Assembly (NCBI GenBank): GCA_020073395.1
Contig: JAIQFF010000002.1
Span: forward strand, 1-64,000
Reading direction: 5' to 3'
DNA from: Terriglobia bacterium
GTDB lineage: Bacteria; Acidobacteriota; Terriglobia; Terriglobales; Acidobacteriaceae
DNA length: 64,000 bases
Below are positions 60,949 to 64,000 of the stretch, piece after piece. Within the stretch, counting starts at the first letter, position 1. Each line of letters begins with the position of its first letter. Position numbers and translations under genes: made by a program. Under the pieces are notes generated by a model. It worked only from the letters and a program-made list of their open reading frames with translations, had not been told where the DNA came from and ran no database searches.

Positions 60949-62928
60949 TTAGTCCTCGACCGGAAACAGGCAAGTAACCGTGGTCCCACCGGCGTCGCCC
61001 GGTTGTATCTGCAGCGCAGCTCCGATCATCCTGGCCCGGTAGTTCATAAGATGAAGTCCCATGCCCACGCCTTTGCCGGGAAGCTCCGGAATACCCGTGC
61101 CGTCATCCTCAATTACCAGGGCGCCCTGACCCCGAGCAGCCGCGAGACGAATCACGATGTGCTCAGGCCGGCCATGTTTGATGGCGTTGTTCACGGCCTC
61201 CCGCGCAATATAGTAGAGATGAGTCGCCATGGCGTCATCATGAATCAGCACAGGAGTGAAGCACTCGAAGCGGCACGAAACCCCAAACAAGTCCTCCACC
61301 TCTCCCGCCCGTTGCTGGAGCGCCGACATCAGCCCCCGCGCATCGGACACCACCGGCAGCAGGCCGCGTGCCAGTTCCCGCGTCTTATTAATGGCCTCAT
61401 TCACCAGCTTCACGATCTTGGCCGCGTCTCCGGCCTCCGGCAAGCCCTTTTCGACAAGCTTCTGTTCCTGCACCTTACTCATGAATGCAATACCGGTAAG
61501 ATGCTGTCCCAGGCCATCGTGTAGATCCTGTCCGATCCGACGCTGCTCCCGCCCGCTGATCTCAAGAATGGTTTTCTCCAGGTGCTTGCGCTCCGTGATG
61601 TCGCGGATGGCGCTCGAAACCAGCACCCCTTCCTCGGTTTCCAGCGGGCTTAAGCTGATCTCCACCGGAAATTCGTGGCCATCCTTGTGCAGGCCGTAGA
61701 GCTCCGCGCCAGCTCCCATAGGCCGGACTCGCGGCTCTTCGAAGAAAGTCTTCCGGTGCTCCGAGTGCTTGCGTCGCAGCCGCGCCGGCACCAGCAATTC
61801 GAGCTCTTGCCCTAGCAGCGCCTCCCGGTGATAACCGAACAACTTCTCCACCTGGGCGTTGACCAGGACAATCTTGCCTTCTCGATTGACCACCACTACG
61901 GCGTCCGGCGCGGCTTCCAGCAGGCCACGAAATTTCGCCTCGGCCCGTTTGCGCTCCGTAATGTCAATGCCCGAAGCGATCACGCAACTCACAGCTTCGT
62001 TGGCACCGGGGAGGGTCGTGGTCGACCATGCGATGATCCTCTGCCGGCCGTCTCGACAAACCCATCGGCTTTCGTACTCATTGGGGCGCTCGTCGGCGCG
62101 GGTTTTCTGGAACGACGCTTTGAAATGTTCCACTTCTTCCGGAATCAGAAACAGGTCCCAAATACACTGTCCGCGAACTTCCTCGAAAGAATACCCCGTC
62201 ATTTGCTCACAAGCCCGGTTAAAGCGGATGATCCTGCCTTCCGGGTCGAGCACCACCACCAAAGCTCCCACAGTGTGGAGGATGGCGGAGACCACATTGC
62301 GCTCTTCCTGCAGAGCCTCTTCCGTCCGCTTCAGGTCGGTGATGTCAAATCCCACTCCGTGAATGAACCAGGGCTCGCCGTCTGCCTTGCGAATCATCTT
62401 GGCTTCGCAATGAAACCAGATCACGCGGCCGTCTCGCGCCACCACGCGATAGGCCGAGCGCAGGGGATTGCCGGTAAGAAACATCTCGGCCGCTTCGGTG
62501 CTCCAGCGCTGCTTGTCGTCCGGGTGGATATGGCTATACCAGCGCACCGGGTCCTCTAACCACTCCTCCTGGGAAAATCCCAGCGCGGCTTCGATCTGCG
62601 GACTCACATAGGCTTCGCCGATGCCACGATCGAGATAGGCCATGAATACGACGGCAGGAATCTGCTCAACCAGGGCGCGATATCTTGCTTCCAGATTGGG
62701 GAGCTGCGGATCCGCGGCCGGAGCGATGCCTGGCTTTTCCGGCGGATACACAATGCGCCGGGCAATGCTGGGATCCTGAGTAAAGACTCCCGCCAGCTCC
62801 TGGAGAATTTCCTCAGCCTGCGCAGGATCAAGCTCCGGGTCGGCCAGCGCCACCGGACGGAGTATGGGGCGGACACTCTTGTCCGCCGCCTTTGACTTGG
62901 ACTCCGGCATTCCTAAACTCATTTCCAC
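60949..62928 (-). CDS. Soluble multi-PAS sensor histidine kinase (NarX-like output)
   Basis: This 659-residue kinase has no membrane segment. It carries three PAS domains (about residues 75-205, 210-330 and 335-455), a HisKA_3 domain with [19 protein letters not shown] (phospho-His in DLHDG) and an HATPase domain. It resembles kinases that sense redox or gases in the cytoplasm, but no haem- or flavin-binding residue can be assigned. The first 20 residues ([14 protein letters not shown]) are encoded by a family A repeat arm, so the N-terminus may be recent. The first codon is GTG; an ATG lies two codons later. Confidence 0.9.
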   Translation of the reverse strand: MEMSLGMPESKSKAADKSVRPILRPVALADPELDPAQAEEILQELAGVFTQDPSIARRIVYPPEKPGIAPAADPQLPNLEARYRALVEQIPAVVFMAYLDRGIGEAYVSPQIEAALGFSQEEWLEDPVRWYSHIHPDDKQRWSTEAAEMFLTGNPLRSAYRVVARDGRVIWFHCEAKMIRKADGEPWFIHGVGFDITDLKRTEEALQEERNVVSAILHTVGALVVVLDPEGRIIRFNRACEQMTGYSFEEVRGQCIWDLFLIPEEVEHFKASFQKTRADERPNEYESRWVCRDGRQRIIAWSTTTLPGANEAVSCVIASGIDITERKRAEAKFRGLLEAAPDAVVVVNREGKIVLVNAQVEKLFGYHREALLGQELELLVPARLRRKHSEHRKTFFEEPRVRPMGAGAELYGLHKDGHEFPVEISLSPLETEEGVLVSSAIRDITERKHLEKTILEISGREQRRIGQDLHDGLGQHLTGIAFMSKVQEQKLVEKGLPEAGDAAKIVKLVNEAINKTRELARGLLPVVSDARGLMSALQQRAGEVEDLFGVSCRFECFTPVLIHDDAMATHLYYIAREAVNNAIKHGRPEHIVIRLAAARGQGALVIEDDGTGIPELPGKGVGMGLHLMNYRARMIGAALQIQPGDAGGTTVTCLFPVED

Positions 62929-63062
62929 GTCATGAACTCCACAACAGCCGCGGCTCCAAATCTAAAACCAAATCCCAACCCCAACTCCAACTCCAACCCC
63001 AACCCCAATACCAACCCCAACATCAACCCCAAAAGCGTCGGACAGGAGTGTCCGACCCACAC
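62862..63062. repeat. Dispersed palindromic element, family A (copy 6)
   Basis: GTATGGGGCGGACACTCTTG (62862) and its TTTGAC joint lie inside the kinase gene. The right arm GTCGGACAGGAGTGTCCGAC, ending CCCACAC, is at 63037-63062. The two cores are different variants, so the arms pair imperfectly, but each core is itself dyadic. The interior holds a hexanucleotide repeat. Confidence 0.75.
62971..63030 (+). repeat. AACCCC-type hexanucleotide repeat (10 units)
   Basis: Ten consecutive 6-bp units run AATCCC, AACCCC, AACTCC, AACTCC, AACCCC, AACCCC, AATACC, AACCCC, AACATC, AACCCC. The phase is kept throughout and weaker units extend left to about 62959. The tract lies inside the family A element between the kinase gene and the second small-subunit gene. 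Confidence 0.92.
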
Positions 63063-63077
63063 CCACACACATGCGGA

Positions 63078-64000
63078 TCAACGGGGGCGCTTGCGCCATC
63101 CTGGCTCTTTGTTGAGCGACGACTGCGTAAAGCGGCGCAACGCGTGAATCGCACGTCCATAAGTTTGGACGGCTGCGGAGGACAAAAGCGACCCTGGCGG
63201 CTGATTCATGAACGGCATGAATTTGTCGGGAAAGCCCGGCATGGTGCAGCCGATACAGATTCCGCCGATATTCGGACAACCTCCGATCCCGCCCATCCAA
63301 CCTCGCTTACCGACATTGCACTGGACCACCGGGCCCCAGCATCCCAGCTTGACGATGCACAGGGGCGATCCATATTCGTCGCCAAATTGCGCCTGCTCGT
63401 AGTACCCTCCACGATCGCATCCCTCGTGCACAGTGCTGCCAAACAGCCAGGTGGGACGCAACGCCTCATCCAGGGGAATCATGGGCGCCCGCCCGGCCGC
63501 CATGTGCAGCAGGTACAACAACGTCTCCATGAAATTGTCCGGCTGCACCGGACACCCCGGCACGCATACGATGGGAATATCCGCCTTCGAACGCCACTGC
63601 CAGCCCAGGTAATCCGCAAGGCCCATGCAGCCCGTGGGATTTCCTTCCATGGCATGGATACCGCCGTAGGTGGCGCAGGTCCCTGCCGCAATCACGGCCC
63701 AGGCCCTGGGCGCCAGACGATCGACCCATTCGCAGGTGGTGATCGGTTGCCCGGTCTTTGCGTCGGTGCCGAATGAAGCCCAATACCCTTCCTCTTTATT
63801 GGTTTCGTCCGGAATCGATCCTTCGATGACGAGAATAAAAGGTCCCAGCATATCCTGTGCCGCCAGGTGAAAACGCCGCATGAAGTCGTCGCCATTTTCA
63901 ACAGCAAGGAAGGGATTGAGGAAGTTGACTTTGGGAATCCAGGGCAGGGCGCCGGTCACGATGTCTTCGATACTGGGCTGGGTGGCCGCCGTCATGGCAA
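63078..64000 (-). CDS. Second group 1h hydrogenase small subunit (partial, runs off the window)
   Basis: This protein is closely similar to the small subunit at 58798-59862 over its whole visible length. It shares TAATQPSIEDI, ACGTCATYGG-like AAGTCATYGGIHAMEGNP, VPGCPVQPDN, KLGCWGPVVQCNVGKRGW and GGICIGCTMPGFPDKF, and all cluster cysteines seen in that region are kept. The frame remains open past 64000, where the first proximal-cluster Cys should lie; an in-frame ATG at 63995 is probably internal. No large-subunit gene follows it downstream; the sensor kinase gene does. Confidence 0.9.
   Translation of the reverse strand, partial: AMTAATQPSIEDIVTGALPWIPKVNFLNPFLAVENGDDFMRRFHLAAQDMLGPFILVIEGSIPDETNKEEGYWASFGTDAKTGQPITTCEWVDRLAPRAWAVIAAGTCATYGGIHAMEGNPTGCMGLADYLGWQWRSKADIPIVCVPGCPVQPDNFMETLLYLLHMAAGRAPMIPLDEALRPTWLFGSTVHEGCDRGGYYEQAQFGDEYGSPLCIVKLGCWGPVVQCNVGKRGWMGGIGGCPNIGGICIGCTMPGFPDKFMPFMNQPPGSLLSSAAVQTYGRAIHALRRFTQSSLNKEPGWRKRPR

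Overview
The window looks like a chromosomal segment of an acidobacterium (Terriglobia/Koribacter-like). This is an inference from gene content. It carries four proteins of the secreted VWFA-related type that is expanded in Acidobacteriota, a FecR/DUF6600 protein, a fragment of an Oar-like TonB receptor, an MglA GTPase, many secreted glycosidases, and a group 1h (formerly group 5) [NiFe]-hydrogenase locus. No rRNA, tRNA, CRISPR array or prophage was seen.

Layout. 0-9 kb: MglA, VWA proteins, a secreted nucleoside hydrolase, DUF3052, RluD and Lgt. 9-10.4 kb: a likely 6S RNA next to zapA and a zapB-like coiled-coil gene. 10.6-15.8 kb: aminotransferase, purine permease with guanine deaminase, MATE exporter and an NTF2-like protein. 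15.87-17.35 kb: an IS110-family (IS1111-type) element with 15-bp inverted repeats and a probable bridge-RNA region. 17.4-23.1 kb: glycosyltransferase, adenosine deaminase, VWA protein, cytosine deaminase and EutBC. 23.2-29.2 kb: GH31, a PurD-like ATP-grasp protein and GH97. 29.3-37.6 kb: small membrane proteins, the FecR/DUF6600 protein with a possible sigma-54 promoter, a truncated TonB receptor, and an NtrB/NtrC-type two-component pair. 38.1-44.2 kb: an L-fucose cassette (dehydrogenase, FucP, two GH29 fucosidases, mutarotase).

The right third (44.3-64 kb, minus strand) is one co-directional hydrogenase locus. In transcription order it holds a second small subunit (cut by the window edge), a PAS sensor kinase, a NarL-type regulator, the small subunit, the large subunit, a NifU-like protein, DUF5947, DUF6084, an unknown protein, a maturation protease, a small membrane protein, YceI, hypC, hypD, hypE, a double-SIS protein, a UXX-star-like redoxin, hypF, hypA and hypB. 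Enzymes of this class scavenge trace or atmospheric H2. The locus supplies structural subunits, nickel and Fe(CN)2CO assembly, endoproteolysis and probably dedicated control, plus several proteins of unknown role.

The intergenic DNA is rich in dispersed palindromic elements. At least three families recur. The most striking has six copies, with arms starting GTGTGG and ending CCACAC around TTTGAC/GTCAAA interiors. Copies abut gene ends and one reaches into a kinase gene; a member of a second family extends hypF.
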